A DNA stretch of 64,000 nt from Takakia lepidozioides. Lineage: Eukaryota > Streptophyta > Takakiopsida > Takakiales > Takakiaceae. Shown piece by piece: positions 23,606 to 35,987 of this stretch (positions are counted from its first letter, which is position 1; each line of letters begins with the position of its first letter). Where the stretch lies: positions 25,172,001 to 25,236,000 of the forward strand of contig CM060732.1 in assembly GCA_030704615.1 (NCBI GenBank), given 5' to 3'. The position numbers and the translations under genes were made by a program. The notes beneath the pieces were generated by a model, which worked only from the letters and a program-made list of their open reading frames with translations, ran no database searches and was not told where the DNA came from.

Positions 23606-25724
23606 TTGGTCGATTCACAGAAACGAGTTGTAGGAGGATTTGCAGTGAAGGCCGAGATGGTGAAACAATCCAACATTCGCGAAGCGTGCAAAACGTACCA
23701 TGTGGTGTACTCGAGCGAGTGGGAATCGCTGATATGCGAGGCTCACTCTGAGGCAAGGCTTGATGAGCCTGGTGATGATAATAGGAAGCCATTTAGATGT
23801 ATTCATTGTCGTAAAGTTCTTAAAGATAAGAAGAAAGTTAACATTCACAAGATAAATGGCTGTGATGCAGCTGCGGGAAAGGGTGGTCATAAACTGATAA
23901 TATACCCTGTGTTTGAGCCGGGGCAGAGGCACATCATGGAGGGTGTTCTTTGTAAGCATGGGCTGAAGCGTCCTGAAAAAGGGATGAGGACGAGGGTAGA
24001 GGGTGACGACAGTATTATGGAGGAGGCTACACGAGATGTTAAGCGCAAGAAGCAGTTGAGTCTACGGAAGGAGCCAGGGAATGATTCTGAGGATGACGAT
24101 ATCTCCATCTTGGACACACCTCCTCTTGTGCCACAGGTAACTGTTACCACTCAACGCATTGGCAACTCTACTTTGGACGGACCTCATGTTGTGCCACAGG
24201 TACCTGTTACCACTCAACGCGTTGGCAACTCTACTTTGAACGGACCTGCTGCTGTGCCACATGACACCGTGAAAGCTCAACGCATTGTGAAGACTACATT
24301 GGACGGACCTGCTACTATGCCACAGGAAAGTCGCCGACCTGAAGACCACATTGTGAAGGAGGTACCTGTTGCATCTTTTAAGTAGAGAAGAGGCCATAGA
24401 TGGCTTTGTCAAGGCGTCCTTGCTGCTGACCTCAGATATTGTTGTGACTCCGAAACCCGCACCTGTTCTATGCCCAAGACTCACCTATCTAATGAAGTAC
24501 GGCTTGCTGCCCGAGGGATTCCCTTCTCTGGATGATGCTTCTTTCCCGGACCGCCTTGTGCACTTATTGAGAAATTCGAGTTTTCAAACCAAATGATAGG
24601 CACTGCCTTTGGTCAATGGTGGCTTAAGGCACGGGTACGTACACCTTCTTTCTGGCCTGCACCTTCTTTTACATGTTCCCTTCCTTCATGATGCGTGTCT
24701 CTACAATTTGTTTGAAGTTCCGAGCTGTAGTAAGTTTACTATGACTGCTGAAATGAACCTTGCATCTCCAATGGGGGGGGAGCAGATCCATGCATCTCCA
24801 GAGGAGAAGGCAGTTGTTGAAAAAGTGGTGGAGCTATTTGGGTCCATCCTAGAGTATGTCGTGAGCATATTGCTCAGTTGAATGAATGCCAACGTGTGTT
24901 TGCACATCACAACTATACCAAGGCATTGCTGGATTGTGAACTTAAATTGGTTGCAGCTCACTCTCAGTTGGAGGCTCGTAGAACCTGGCTGTTCGTGGAT
25001 GAGAACGTTGCAAAATGGGATAGAGAGCAATCTGACGTCAAACAGGAGGGAATATGGGGCTGGTCCCCTCTATACCAAATTATTACAGAAGGTGAGATCC
25101 CTGAGGTGTTGCCCATTATGTTCACACATGATGAGGACGAAGCCGAGAGGTTGATGGTCAATCTGGTCTTGGCTCGGAAAAATGCTCCACCTCCAAAGGT
25201 GCCGCTGTTCATACGGGTATTGTATCAGATTTGGATGTGTCAAGTTCACAAGAGATCACCTCTTTCCATTCCCCGAAACCAGGTTTTGGAAAGCCTGCAA
25301 CACCATCTTCTGAACACGCAGGATGGTCATGGTGCCCTCAGAAATGCCAGTGACAACTTCCTCAAGGTTGGATACTTTCTGTACGGTGCCATGCCCCCAT
25401 ATGAGGAAGCCCGAACTGTGGTGCAGGAAGCGGTTGCAGCCCTTGTGGGTTTGAGCAGTGAGGACTGCGATCGGGTTTCATGAATTGGAAGAGTTTATGC
25501 GTGAGGTCCGCCACAGAGCTGTGCGTGACCTCGCTATACTTAATCCGAGTGCCTTCAAGATGTTGTGGTGTGGGAATGCAGCAAGTGAGGGTGCAGGGGC
25601 CAAGAAAAAATCCGTGCAGGACTTCATTCATATTCTGGGACATCGGGAGGAAGTCGACATGGGATGGCTTCCTTGCCCACCAGGTCTGTATTGGCCTTAC
25701 ATTTTTCTGCAATATGCATATTAG
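23606..25724 (+). pseudogene. Unknown protein-coding region with several frameshifts
   Basis: Protein-like stretches follow each other on the plus strand but in changing frames. The first (23606-24385) has a zinc-finger-like CIHC...HKINGC module at about residues 72-95, then an acidic/basic region and 21-residue tandem repeats. The second begins EEAIDGFVKASLLL (about 24386-24595). A third piece carries a coiled-coil-like HIAQLNECQ...AHSQLEARRTWLF (about 24855-25483). A fourth is FHELEEFMREVRHRAVRDL (25480-25724). Joining them needs one-base shifts near 24380, 24855 and 25475, each beside short homopolymers. Either the gene is decayed (transposon-derived or not) or the assembly has indels here. 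I do not recognise the family. Confidence 0.45.
24128..24330 (+). repeat. 63-bp coding minisatellite, about 3.2 copies
   Basis: Units start at 24128, 24191, 24254 and 24317 with GTGCCACAGG or a variant. They encode a 21-residue repeat (pattern VPQxxVTTQRxxxxTLxGPxx). Period 63 keeps the frame open. Divergence between units is moderate. Confidence 0.8.
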
Positions 25725-27672
25725 ATTGTCCTACTTAGTAACAATGTTATTGTGCTCATTTTCACCTGTTTACAAATGTCATTATAACATATACTGAATG
25801 CGTTCATACTTCTGCAGGTTCTTTTGATTACGGGGAATCCAGCATACATGAGAAAATTGATGCAGCCCGGCAAAGCCTGCATGATGTCCATATTGAGAGG
25901 CATGCAAGGGATGAGGCGCGTTTCTCCAAACCTTCACATGAAGAGCGAAATTTGGGTATCCTCGAACGTCAGTCACAAGACGCACGAGGTCCACCTCCCA
26001 ACAATACGAACATGGGGGCACTCATCCTCGCTGCTGATATGGCATGCTCAGGCATCCTTTCTGAAGACAGGTCAATTATGCTGGTGGAACATGTGTTGCA
26101 GGATCCTCTCCTCCCTCAGCCCGAAGACAACGCTAATCCTGAACAACCGTTGTGACGACATACACTGCCCAGAACCAGGTCCCATGACTCAACTTGAAAT
26201 GCAACTAAACGTCAGTTAGGTATTTCCTAACTTGTCTGGACCACCTCCTCCTGTGGCGTCTTTTAGTTCGAACAAACCCTCTTTCACATGAGTGACTTCA
26301 ACAGTCCTCCACCCCTTAGTATGCGATATCCGACTGATGAAGATGTCATCGTACATGCAGTAAGCAATGTCGGATCTTCCGTAACCCCAGCTAATTCACT
26401 GGTTAACCATGGGACAAAGCCTCCCACCCCCAATGCGATGGTTTTGGCAGTGCCTTCACCCTTGCGTCCTTACCGGCTCCTATTTGCTGGTGCTCATACT
26501 CCTCACAATACAGAGGCTACTACACGATTTCATGGTGATGTAGATGGCAGCGTGCGGGCATTCGATAAAAACGCAATCACCGTCACCGTTGCCAAACCCA
26601 CTACCATCCATACCACTGTTGCTGCCAAGGCAAAGGATGCGCTTCCCCACCAGCCCTTGCATTGCAGCGCAAGAAAACCATGTCCAGGTAACCAGTACCA
26701 TTCTGGTTTTATTACTTTGAACGGTCTTCTCTCTCCCGATTTCATGTGCTGCATGTACGTTCTTTAGTATGCATTCACACATTGTGCTCCTGGATGTGCA
26801 TGATACATGATGGCCTCGAAAACGTATTATGAGTTCGAAGCCCATGCACCCTTATTTCTTGAATGATATGATATACCTTCAATCCTTAGTTTACAAGTCC
26901 CCATTATGTACATAATTATGTGGCCTCATTTTCACATCCCATTCTCTGTGCCTTTTTTGCAGACTCCGCTGTGGTGCACTCGTAAAAAAAACCACTGACA
27001 TATGGTTTTTGAAGGGCTCGGGTGTCCCGGCGGTGCCTCTTGGACTAGAACATGCAGATGACTTGCAATCTAGAAGAGGCTAGATAAGTGACCGTCTCAT
27101 GGACTTCTAGGTGTCAGCTAAACTGCTTTATATTCCCGAAGATGTGTGCAATAAAATTCGTGTGTTAGATAACTTTACATGGATTTGCCTTCGCGATCAT
27201 TGTGCCAAGTATGGCAATGGAGTGGAGTCTGTACGGACTTGGATGCAAAGAAGGTTCCCTAACCTGAGTTCTGAGGGTATTGAAGCCGTTATTGTGCCAA
27301 TTGTGGTCAAGTGAGTTTCCTGTGTAGCCATTACCCCTTCTGCTGAATGTGCCTTGCAATCGCACTCTTGCATACAGAACTGGACTAACCTGCTCGTGTT
27401 TCCCTGTTCTGCAGCTTTCATTGGAGTGTGGTGATTTGGAACGGACTCGCTACATTCACTTGAATAGCATTAAAACCACACACAAACACTGGTATTTGAA
27501 GCCATTGTTTGCTATGTTCTGGACTATGCTCAGAGGAATCTCCCCTGACACCCCGGAGTGGAACTAATTTGCAGGTCATATCTTTTCTGGAGCCCGGCCT
27601 CAACATGGAACCAGTTTGTTGTGAGCTGCAAGCAAAGATGAACAAAGAATGCAGAAGACCATTTATGGTTCC
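25725..27672 (+). other. Fragmentary coding-like DNA, unrecognised
   Basis: Short frames with protein-like composition recur on the plus strand (for instance PSFLKTGQLCWWN-type pieces near 26000, and FTWICLRDHCAKYGNGVESV near 27170-27230). They may be further exons or remnants of the frameshifted gene to the left. No domain can be named and no full splice chain could be built. Confidence 0.25.
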
Positions 27673-28271
27673 GCCATATCCGCGACTTTGAGCAGTAGCA
27701 CATTGAAAGCCTGATCATATCTTCGAATGTCATCCGTTTGCTTCAAGTTTCTCATCTTGTCCCGGACGAGCCAGGACGCGTTGAGGGGCACGAATTGTTT
27801 CTTCATTAGTTCCTTCAACCCACTCCAGCTCAAGGTCTTTCGGTCTGGCCCTTGGTCCTGAAGATGTTTCTACCACCATTGTTGAGCATAACCCCTCAAA
27901 TAGGTGGGTGCCACTACCACCCAATCCTCGTCACTCAACTTGACCTCCCGGAAGTACTGCTCTAGCTCCAGGAGCCAGGTGTTGAGTGCCTTCCGATTTC
28001 GGACGCCCTCGAAGGTGCCGGGTTCCTTAGGCTTCACCTTAAACTTTGCCTTAGTGGAAGTGACGTTGGCAGCTTTCATTACGTCCTTCAGTGTCCCGCC
28101 AAACTGCGCCAGAAGCCCTTCCCAAAAGGCTGCTGGCATGGGAGACATCTCTTGGTCTGACGGAACCTTTGGGAAGTCCTCGGGCCCCGACTCCTCAAAT
28201 TTTTCCCGCTCTTGAACGGCCTTGCTATCATAAGCATAAATTGCCTCTTCCAGTTGCCGCTCTAGTGACAC
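27673..28271 (-). pseudogene. Truncated Ty3/gypsy gag
   Basis: The minus-strand frame starts at 28271 and encodes the retrotransposon Gag fold: PGTFEGVRNRKALNTWLLEL, YFREV and LRGYAQQWW, a typical Gag core. An in-frame TAG follows QQWW, after which the same frame continues (LKELMKKQFVPLN, RYDQAFNVLLLKV) to about 27673. There the similarity stops, so zinc knuckle and pol are missing. It lies directly downstream of an iMet-type primer binding site and an LTR in the same orientation, forming the 5' end of one broken element. Confidence 0.85.
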
Positions 28272-28350
28272 GTCCCGTTCCGCTTTCGCTTTGTCTTGCC
28301 CGACCCCATGATGAGGCCGATCTCAAGGACAATCGCCTACTAAACTCTAA

Positions 28351-28362
28351 GCTCTGATACCA
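28351..28362 (-). other. Primer binding site, initiator-Met tRNA type
   Basis: Minus strand reads TGGTATCAGAGC, complementary to the 3' end of plant initiator methionine tRNA, two bases inside the LTR end. Confidence 0.85.
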
Positions 28363-28365
28363 TGT

Positions 28366-29066
28366 GTCGCGCACCTCCCTTCGGTAAACTCCCCTTCAAG
28401 TCATAGCTATTCGCTTTGATGCGCGTCGGGCCAACTCGGAGCTTCGGCTGCTCACCGGGGCATAACGGTCCCCCTTTGCTCCTCCACGAGACCCTCGCAC
28501 ACTTTGGGCCTAGTGGAAATTCCTTTTGGTTATTGGCAGTCCGGAACAGCTCCCCACACCTTGGTCACTTTCCGGCTCGCACGCTTACTCACTAGTTTTT
28601 GGTCACCAACGGGCTTGCACCGTTCTCGGGGTTACTACTCCCTATATATACTTCTATGACTGTCCGCGGGGGTTTCACAAACAACACAATCCTTTTATGG
28701 CGAACCACCACGAAGACCCTTGATTCCCGGTGATGAGTCGCGGTGAGTCTTAGCCCACCCACCACGGCCCCAATGGACCGTGATGAGTCCCAAGACTCCC
28801 CACGACTCTCACCATAAGGTCTCGACCCCATAGTGAGTCTTATGCCACCCCCACTAAGACCCATTAAGCTACCACCACCCTCGTAGAACCACCCCCACCG
28901 CAACCCGATGTGCGGGGCTCTACCTAGTGAGCGCCTCCGCCTCCTTGAGTGCCTCGGGCACTCAAAGGTGCTTCAGCCCCCATACCTATTGTTGCCACTG
29001 CCCCTACCACAGGGGCAGCCCCTCTTGTGTCCCGACCCCTTGCCCTCAAGGCAAAGGGCCGCGACA
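28366..29066 (-). mobile_element. 5' LTR of the truncated gypsy element
   Basis: On the minus strand the segment begins TGTCGCG and ends CGCGACA, an inverted-repeat TG...CA terminus, and is followed by the primer binding site. It is about 700 bp. No partner 3' LTR is present in the window, consistent with truncation near 27673. Confidence 0.75.
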
Positions 29067-29129
29067 TTAAAAAAACATAAAACTCCCATACTGTGGGTTG
29101 TGCTCACGCTGTGCTCACAGTCGACCAAC

Positions 29130-29405
29130 CCCCTCGAAAGAGAGAGAGAGAACACTTTCTTGTCTTCCGGAATGCCTTCAACTCCAGCCAAGAGTATTGA
29201 ACGATCCCCTTTGGAACTTAGAGGGGGAGGCCGGAGCAAGTTGCGGATTTAGAAAATTGATTAGTGGTTGGGCTGAGATATCTGGAGCAATGGACAATTG
29301 ACCACAATTGACCACATTCTGGCCTTCGCATATCGAACAAGAGAGAGAGCACTTTGTTGTCCTCTGTAAGGCCTTCAACTCCAGCCAAGAGTATTGAAGA
29401 GACTC
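29130..29405 (+). repeat. Direct duplication of about 70 bp
   Basis: AGAGAGAGAG...CACTTT, TGTC, GCCTTCAACTCCAGCCAAGA and GTATTGAA occur at about 29138-29203 and again at 29340-29400, roughly 200 bp apart, with some mismatches. Function unknown. Confidence 0.6.
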
Positions 29406-30060
29406 TGCTTCATTGGGGTCTTCTACAGGGGTTATGTTGACATTTGTGCCGTGGAGCATAGGCACATGGTCCAGCCTTCCACAAACAACTCCCAACGCCT
29501 CTTCAATGTGTAAGCATTCAATAAGTATCACATATCTTGTAAATGACACTATGACCGAGTTTTCTATGACGATTCTTACAATCGAGAAGACAAAGGAGAA
29601 AGCCAAAGCAGTGAAAAGAAATGTAGAAGCCAAAGTCATCATTGTCGTGAGGGGGACAGAGATCGATGTTGTTTGCCTCGTCTAAATCGAAGCTTCCTTT
29701 GGTTTGTGTGGGGCTTGTGATGCTCTTTGGAAAGAGGTGGTGCACTGTCTCATCTACATATTATTGTTCGGCTTAAAATCCAGTGGAGTTTTTTTTCTCA
29801 GTGGATCAACTTACTAATCTCTGGTATTCTTTTTGTGTTTTTTGTGTATACGTAAATATGATAGGCGACCATGGGATACTTGTCCCCTCACTTGTTAAAG
29901 CAGCTTCATGTCTTCTTGAGGTTATTTTTCTCTTTTTCAATCCATTTCGAGCACTGCCCTTTCATCCAAAAGTGAAAATTAAAAAAGTTTTAAAAAAAAA
30001 AACATTTCCTTGACATTAAGTTACACCAGTTTGGCCCAAATAGAGGACGACCGCTGCTTA
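29406..30060. other. No recognisable gene
   Basis: Overlapping plus (29413-29685) and minus (29178-29642) frames of about 90 and 154 codons are both without family signature. At most one could be real. Confidence 0.35.
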
Positions 30061-30090
30061 GGTTTGTGCCCATATCACATATCATTTCTC

Positions 30091-30325
30091 ACTGCGAAAT
30101 GCAGTTTGTGGCCATAGCACATATCATTGCCCAGTGCGAAATTCACCTAAACTATCATTTCTCACTGCGAAATGCAGTTTGTGCCCATAGCACATATGAT
30201 TTCTTAGTGCGAGATTCACCTAAACTATCATTTCTCACTGCGAAATGCAATTTGTGCCCATAGCACATATAATTTCTCAGTGCGAAATTCACCTAAACTA
30301 TCATTTCTCACTGCGAATTTCACCG
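30091..30325 (+). repeat. 73-bp tandem array, just over 3 copies
   Basis: ACTGCGAAAT begins units at 30091, 30164, 30237 and a partial one at 30310, an exact 73-bp period. Each unit contains GTGCCCATAGCACATAT and TGCGAAATTCACCTAAACTA. The array is followed by a TTTAGGGTTTA string, which is not long enough to be telomeric. Confidence 0.85.
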
Positions 30326-32174
30326 CCGTCGCTATAGGTTTAGGGTTTATAGTTACACTACTGAGTTTCGCCTCGCTTAATTGGCGCAAATGTACCATAA
30401 TGCACCAAAAACTATACCCGCTTATGGTTTATTCCGTTTTGAAAACATATAACTCCTATGACCGAGGTTAAAAAACATAAAACCCCCATGACCTTGGGTT
30501 GTGCTCACGCAAGCGTGAGCGTGATCATGTTGTGCTCACAGGATACCAACCTCAAGGTTCCTTAATATGGCCGCAATTTGGCATATTCTCCCTATCTTTC
30601 ATGTAATTTTCAACGTCTTTTAGGGGGTAAGATGGAGGCTGATGTCACTCAACTGTCATCTTCTCCCTTCTAAAGAAGGTAGAAATCCCATTCCCTATCA
30701 CACAAGGTTTCAGAGCCCAGCACCAGAATCCTGTAATTTTGTAGCAAATGTTTTATCTCTACCTTTATGCATGTATCTACTGGATGGATAATTACTACTG
30801 ATGCAGTGTTTATTTCTGGCGAAATTTCGCACTTTTTCGACCTCAAAAATCAAAATCGAATATTCTGTCGTAAATTCCCTGTTTTCTCATGGATGAAATC
30901 GCCAAATTTCTCAAAAAAAAAAATCTTGGATGAATTTGCCTAATATGGATGATATACATGGATGAAAGTACAGAGGAGGATGATTCTGTCCAAATTTCAG
31001 TGGATGAGCAGAAAATATGGCTATTTCCTGCAAAACTCAGTAGCCAGTCCTGTTCTTTTCAAAATTTGAAAAAAAAAACACTGCACTGATGTATTACCCT
31101 TCAGGGAAAAGCCCAAAGGTAAATATAAATAAAAGTTTTCCGGGCAGGTGCCTCGTGCAGAAGGTATTGCGGGCAGGCTGCCCGGGGTCGCGCCCCCTCG
31201 TCTCCCTGGCGGGATGCTGGAGCTGATGCAGGGTGGAGGCAAGCGAGAGTTGTGTGAAATTGTGTGAAAGATGAAGGGTTTGGGATGCAGTATCGGGCAA
31301 TGGCGATGGCTTCGCTTTTGGGCAACTAGATAGAGCTTGGGTGATGGTTGGGTGTCAACGTTCATCAGCACTGATCCTGAAACGAGCTGATTGTATATAA
31401 ACCCTTAGGAGAATTTTTCTTCTTGGTCTCTACCCAGATTTTGGGGGCTAGATAAGTCGCATGCGAGTGAGATCCGAGGGGAGGATGTAGCTGGTAGCAG
31501 GCAGCCTTCCCAAGTTAAGCTTTGGACCTTGATATTGTGACCACGGACCCTTGGAAGCGACAAACCGGGGGTGATAACTAGCGCTGTCGTATGCAATGAT
31601 ATGATGAGGGGAAGGTCGCGGTGCCGTATGAGAGGGACACGAGGAAAGACCAGATATTACGAGACCTGATCCTTGAAAAAGAGACGAAGGGAGATGATCT
31701 ATTGCAAGAATAGTGAAGGGAAAGCCCGCTGTGGTACTTTAACAGATAGCATACCACCATGTTCAAAGACTACCGCAATGCATGATAGGTTGCACGTTTC
31801 CAAGCTCATTGGATTAAAGGACTAAAATTAAAATTCACGTTGGTCCAGGGCATTCCGTCCTCAACTGGCCAGAGCTAAGTATGGGGTGGATGCAGACCTC
31901 TTTTGTTTCTGCATGTTATGTCCATGATAGACAGGTTTTCAAAAAATTATTCCCCCCAACCCCGTACTACAAGAAGCTACCCTGGAATCAGACCTTGTTT
32001 TAGTGAAGGGCGCACAAAGGGCTCCCTCCTTTCAGGTGGGGTCCTTAGAAGCTCCATTTTTTACAGAGAGCGTACCGAATGTGACTGTATGTGTCAACAG
32101 AGATTCTCTCCATCCTGGGCAACTACGTGAATGGTTCGGTCTCGATCTGACACCGTCGTGCAAGAGGGTAATCC
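30326..32174. other. No recognisable gene
   Basis: Contains a TTGTGCTCACG...CGTGAGC segment (30500-30545) related to one at 29069-29120, and a GGCGAAATTTCGC-type short palindrome near 30818. The minus-strand frames at 31021-31596 show no conserved features. Confidence 0.4.
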
Positions 32175-33208
32175 TTGCAGAAGACGATGGTGAGCTATGG
32201 CCAAATTGATACTGCAGTGTTGACTAAGAACCTGACAGTTGTGGCTGCACTGGCTGTCTCGGCCACGGCCCTCTATCTGATTCTTAGTAGCACTAGAAAG
32301 AGGCGGTTGAAGAACAAGGACGTGTTGGAGGATTCACCCTACCAGGAGGTGTCCACCACTGCCAGTGAGCAATTGAGAGACAACATTGCTATGGCCACGG
32401 AAAGATTGGACAACATCCTGCATGCGAACGACCATTTGCAAGGGGGGCACCTCAACCTCTACATGAATGGGGCACAAGATTGCGAGAATATATCGAGTAG
32501 CGGTCTGAGTTGTATGAATCATGCGACAGATGATCCATCGTCTTCGGGGTTGTTGAGGAATTCTCCATGCAGTCCTCGTAGTGCAATCTGTAGCCCTTCT
32601 TCCAGATCTATAGGTGTTTCCACAGACCCGTGTTGCTCAATAAGGCATGACCCCTGCTGCATAAACAGTCTTAGTCCTGATGCAGGATCTCCCAACGTGG
32701 AAATGGGCTGTGTTGGACACAGTCTTGGTGGGGAGGCATTACCCACCTGCGATTTGATGAATTTGGACAAAAGTCCAGAGTCAAGGTTGCGTTGGCAGAA
32801 GATTCCACCTCCCTCATATGAGTATTTGGAGATGCTGGCAAATTCCGCGAACTCAGAGGCAAGCACGTCTGGTACGCTGACCTCAAGATGTTCACCAAAA
32901 TATGCTGTGTTTGGGTCCGGCAAGTCCAGGACAGGTACAGTAATCAATCAGAATCTGCATGATAAATTTGGGTGTGTCTGCATGTGTGAGAAGGTCGTCT
33001 GTTGAAGAAGTATTACGCTGCTAGAGCAAGTACTCCAATTTGTTTCGGAAATGAGCCACCATGATGTAGACCCAGAGAGAGAGGAGGAACGTATCCTTTT
33101 CTCTAGGCTGGACGTCGGAGATCATTATAGGTCAAGCCAACAGTCGTCTGTTGTGAAATTGAGCACTACTAGATACTTAGTGTACAGTCCAATGAATCCC
33201 CCTTTGTA
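32175..33208 (+). CDS. Unrecognised protein with one N-terminal membrane segment, probably spliced
   Basis: The 32175-33005 frame begins MQKTMVSYGQID and contains one clear hydrophobic helix (NLTVVAALAVSATALYLIL, about residues 19-37) followed by a basic RKRRLK stop-transfer. A long Ser/Cys/Pro-rich region follows, then PPPSYEYLEMLANSANS near residue 210. A likely donor after KSRT (about 32935) would open a short intron. The next protein-like segment, MSHHDVDPEREEERILFSRL, begins at 33053 and ends at a stop near 33208. The overall plan of an N-terminal anchor plus a disordered tail resembles exon 1 of the transporter gene at 18093, but no sequence identity is convincing. Function unknown; possibly a single-pass membrane protein. 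Confidence 0.4.
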
Positions 33209-34284
33209 GTATTCGTGAACAAATTAGAGTTGGGAACTGATCTCTGGGGGAAAACAAACTGTATCTTTTTGGCTCCACTGGACATCCTCCTTTGAAAACC
33301 TGTTCACCTCTAAGATCTAACGGGGTCTCTCTCGGACCAGATGACTATGCACTGACAAGAAAGGGAGAGGAATCTTGCCAGGGTCCTCTGTAAACTCAGA
33401 ACCGAAACTTGTTGATATATTAGGTGCCATGGTAGGTGACTTAACCAATGACTCCTGTTTTCTATGGAACGTGGTGGTCAGCCAATCCAGACCCAGGAGC
33501 AGCATTTTGCTGGCAAAAATTTCCCAAACAAGCAAAAGAAGAAGAGGGCTGCCAAACATGTATTGAACAAGAATGTAACAAGTGTAGTGCAGGGGAGTGC
33601 GATGTGTGCTTACCAGCAGATACACGTAGGTTTGGACTGCATGATTCTCATGTCATCGCTTTGCTCTAGTAGCTATATTTTGGAAATGGGGGATAGATTC
33701 CACACTCTGTTCATGCATGAATCTGGAATTCTTGAAGACCTCCCAGTGGCACCGCTGTTACCCACTTCCTCCACCTCTGCTTCTACACCAAATTAGCGCC
33801 AGATAAGGAATCCAGGAACACCGAGGTGCATTGGAACCTATTAATCGGACGGTTTGAGACCATTGTGCAGTATACTGGAGAGGGTCATGTAGGGGTTCAG
33901 TTTGGTGAGTTCATTAAGCTTCTTGGGCAATCCAGGCCTTCTACGGGAAGAAAGAGTTCTACCGAATCTGCCAGATGCGACACTTCCAATGTATTCGCAC
34001 TTATGTCAGAGGACTAATGTCGCCCAGCCCAAAGTTTGCGGCCAAACCCAGAGAGGGTCTGCAGATCCAGTCAAGTAAACAAGTGATTGTAACTTTTCAG
34101 TTAGACTTTGATAGCAGTGTGGTATGAGTTACGGAATAATTCGACTCTAGTAACTATTACTACACATGTTGATGACTGTCTGTGCCTTCACGTCAGTTCG
34201 ATGCTTTTGGGTCAGATTCATAAATCCTGAGAGATACTTGCTTCGGGTGAAACAGGTCACCTCCCAAGTGGACCAAGTGCTTAT
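33209..34284. other. No confident gene
   Basis: Two or three overlapping plus-strand frames of 60-110 codons (33448-34017) have no domain signature. They may be 3' UTR or decayed exons of the ORF ending at 33208. Confidence 0.3.
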
Positions 34285-34596
34285 GTGCAACAAGATCAAC
34301 GACCTCCGACTACAATGAGTGATTTGCAACAAGGTCATCAGCATTTTTGGGCTGAAACGAGTTGTCCAGTGCTGCAAGCTCAACAAAAGAAGAAGGTAAG
34401 ATTTAATCCCAACACAGTGGAGACGGGCGACAGTCAACATTACCGACGACGGGCCCCATCGCCGTATTATTCTCCATCCGAGCACCCCCTCGCTACCTGT
34501 GCCTATGAACGCCCCAAATTGCAGTCTCAGGCCGCTAAGAATACCATCACCGGCACGAGAGAGACGGTGCGCAACACCAAATTTAACTCCATGTGA
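34285..34596 (+). CDS. Small basic hypothetical protein or terminal exon
   Basis: A 103-codon frame encodes a Gln-rich start, then QQKKKVRFNPNTVETGD, then a basic Arg/Ser/Pro/Tyr-rich tail. KKKVRF resembles a PP1-docking RVxF motif, but such short motifs occur by chance. Composition is protein-like. The true start could be an upstream exon, since an AG acceptor-like site sits near 34290. No family recognised. Confidence 0.3.
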   Translation: MQQDQRPPTTMSDLQQGHQHFWAETSCPVLQAQQKKKVRFNPNTVETGDSQHYRRRAPSPYYSPSEHPLATCAYERPKLQSQAAKNTITGTRETVRNTKFNSM

Positions 34597-35987
34597 GAGG
34601 TAGGAGAGAGCCAGGCCACCCTCGCAAGAGGGCCGGAAAGGAAACTTTTTTGTGTCTCATCTGCCTTGCATCTTCAGCTCTCTAGAGAAGGCAGGCATGG
34701 AGACCAAAGAAACACAGGGATCCATGAGTTACAGGAGATTTCCTGTAGTAAGTCCATGATTGTAGCTCGAAGGCTGTGGTCCTTGAAGAGTGAGGTCTCT
34801 GCTTGATTGGATGCATGTCTCACACTAACTGTTCCCAAGTTCAACCAGCTTAGGTTGAAATTTGCCACCTCCTTTTTGAGCCAACATATAGATTCAAGAT
34901 CAGAATCAGCCACTTGGCACTACTTTGTATACACCAAAAGACAATTTAGAACAAGAATAGATGGAGACAGACTTTGCGTCCTTGAGCTGGATCTGGATCC
35001 TAGAGTCGATCTGGATCCTAGATTCCAACCCGCCTGGGTGAGGAATGCCCTCAGAGTGAGATATTAAGCAGTCTGGTAGCAATAATTTTGAAGATGGCTT
35101 GTGCTGTTGATCTTGCTCCTCTAGCCACTGCCGTGATTGAGGTGACACAACAGTTTGTGCCGAAACCTCCTCCCCTTTGGTATCCAAGTGAGAGGAAACA
35201 CCCCTCCCTATCACCCCTCCATTTCCTCTTCTTGTTTTACCATGGATAGTGACTATAATATAGGCACCAATGTCTGTAAGGAGAAAAATGAGGTATGCAT
35301 TTCATGTCTAGACTATGATGTATACTGTATATTTACTGAAGATTTACAGAGGTTGATGCCTCAACCTCTTCTAAGGTTAGCTTTGCACAATAACTGACTA
35401 AAACTCTGCCTGAAATTCCAACCATGCCGGCCAACCAACATTCACCACCCTCCAAAGAATACTTGCTGTATCATGCTCAGAACTCTTGTTGGTGTAGGCA
35501 TAAGGGTCTGATGATATGGTTTGATGACCAGCAGATGTGATGGAACAGTTGAATAAGCCCCACACTTGCATATAGTTAGAGTCATCAAAATTAAAATATT
35601 CATAGACATAAAACCAATCCAGCTCCCCAGGCTGGGCGCCTCAAATTGTATCAACCCTAGTTTGAGTACAAATCGGTTCCTGGAATTTGTGTGATTTGAT
35701 CATTTTCCTTGAATCAAAGGCCTGACAAAAGAAGCAAACATTGACTCAATGCAAGTGTTTGAATTCAGTTCAGAAAACCTTTTAATCCAATAAAATGAAT
35801 GTGCACCAGCTACGCAGAATAAGTTACTCAAAATGTGAGCCCACAAGAAGGGCACATTCAGACACATTTCTTAATGCCTTCCCTCACTCTCCAAGTATCA
35901 ACAAATAGTCTACAGCAAGGACTGTAATGGCATATGTGCCACAACACACATTCTGACAGTAAATGATGACATGCAGAAAGTGTGGTC
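34597..35987. other. No recognisable gene
   Basis: Contains a short direct repeat (GATCTGGATCCTAGA twice near 34990-35020) and the 3' flank of the minus-strand transporter gene. No supported coding region. Confidence 0.4.

Noticed and set aside
30091-30325. CRISPR-like array
   Set aside because: The full 73-bp unit repeats with no unique spacers, and the genome is that of a plant.
30326-30350. Telomeric repeat near TTTAGGGTTTA
   Set aside because: Only about one and a half units; no tandem continuation.
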